This document shows, piece after piece, positions 63,907 through 64,000 of a stretch of DNA of 64,000 nt; positions within the stretch are counted from its first letter, which is position 1, and each line of letters begins with the position of its first letter. The position numbers and the translations under genes are program-made. Source of the DNA: Symbiodinium natans (taxonomy: Eukaryota > Sar > Dinophyceae > Suessiales > Symbiodiniaceae); NCBI GenBank assembly GCA_905221605.1, contig CAJNDS010002424.1, positions 831,709 to 895,708 of the forward strand. Direction: 5' to 3'. Below the pieces are notes generated by a model. The model searched no databases, was not told the DNA's origin, and saw only the letters and a list, made by a program, of their open reading frames with translations.

Positions 63907-64000
63907 GCCTCCCACAAAGGACGTCTCAGCAGAAGGGGATAAGGGAGGGTTAGGGTTTGGGGTTTGGGGTTTCGGGTTTAGGGTTTTGGGGGTTTATGTT
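63907..64000 (+). other. chlP intron 6 (start), with TTTAGGG-like units
   Basis: A GC donor (CGCCAG|GCCTCC) is followed within 40 bp by GGGTTAGGGTTTGGGG-type units at the window end. Confidence 0.6.

Noticed and set aside
1-64000. Spliced-leader gene or relict spliced-leader sequences at gene starts
   Set aside because: I looked for the conserved leader words (such as CCATTTTGGCTCAAG) and saw no convincing match; a search tool would be needed to be certain.

Overview
This window looks like nuclear DNA of a photosynthetic dinoflagellate, most likely a Symbiodiniaceae-type alga; the species cannot be read from the sequence. The reasons are: (1) genes are broken into many short exons whose introns start with GC or GA as often as GT and end in AG|G; (2) near-identical genes lie head-to-tail in a tandem array; (3) short (TTTAGGG)n/(CCCTAAA)n arrays, the Arabidopsis-type telomere repeat, are scattered through introns; (4) a plastid geranylgeranyl reductase gene carries an N-terminal targeting extension; (5) there is a very large one-ORF Ty1/copia element. 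No rRNA, tRNA, CRISPR or prokaryotic operon was seen.

Layout. 1-15.2 kb: five copies (the first cut by the window edge) of a ~3 kb multi-exon gene for a secreted-type protein of unknown function. 15.8-17.6 kb: a HAD-family nucleotidase-like gene whose reading frame runs into a CCCH zinc finger and a helical tail. 17.6-26.5 kb: homopolymers, microsatellites, telomere-like arrays and many short exon-like islands that I cannot assign. 26.5-32.1 kb: a gene I could reconstruct end to end (11 exons, 889 codons, in frame throughout) encoding a repeat protein of unknown function with a possible targeting leader. 32.95-39.6 kb (perhaps to 45 kb): an amidase-signature (FAAH2-like) gene in at least ten small exons. 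45.9-46.9 kb: complex microsatellites around a foldback element. 47.1-57.9 kb: an intact copia retrotransposon on the minus strand with identical 377-bp LTRs and a CCAAT target duplication. 58.5-59.1 kb: GC-rich satellites. 59.3-60.6 kb: exon-like islands. 61.7 kb to the end: chlP, running off the window.

The most interesting signals are structural. In the plus-strand genes TTTAGGG arrays tend to lie just downstream of exons and CCCTAAA arrays just upstream of the next exon, so many introns could fold back on themselves. Several introns and spacers hold short foldback elements ending CTTGG...CCAAG, whose right end can supply the AG of a 3' splice site; one in chlP is flanked by a 15-bp direct duplication that includes the pyrimidine tract. 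Copy 4 of the tandem gene (start 8318) has lost an intron exactly. Exon maps are my own reading of frame continuity, family alignment and AG|G junctions, without transcript data.
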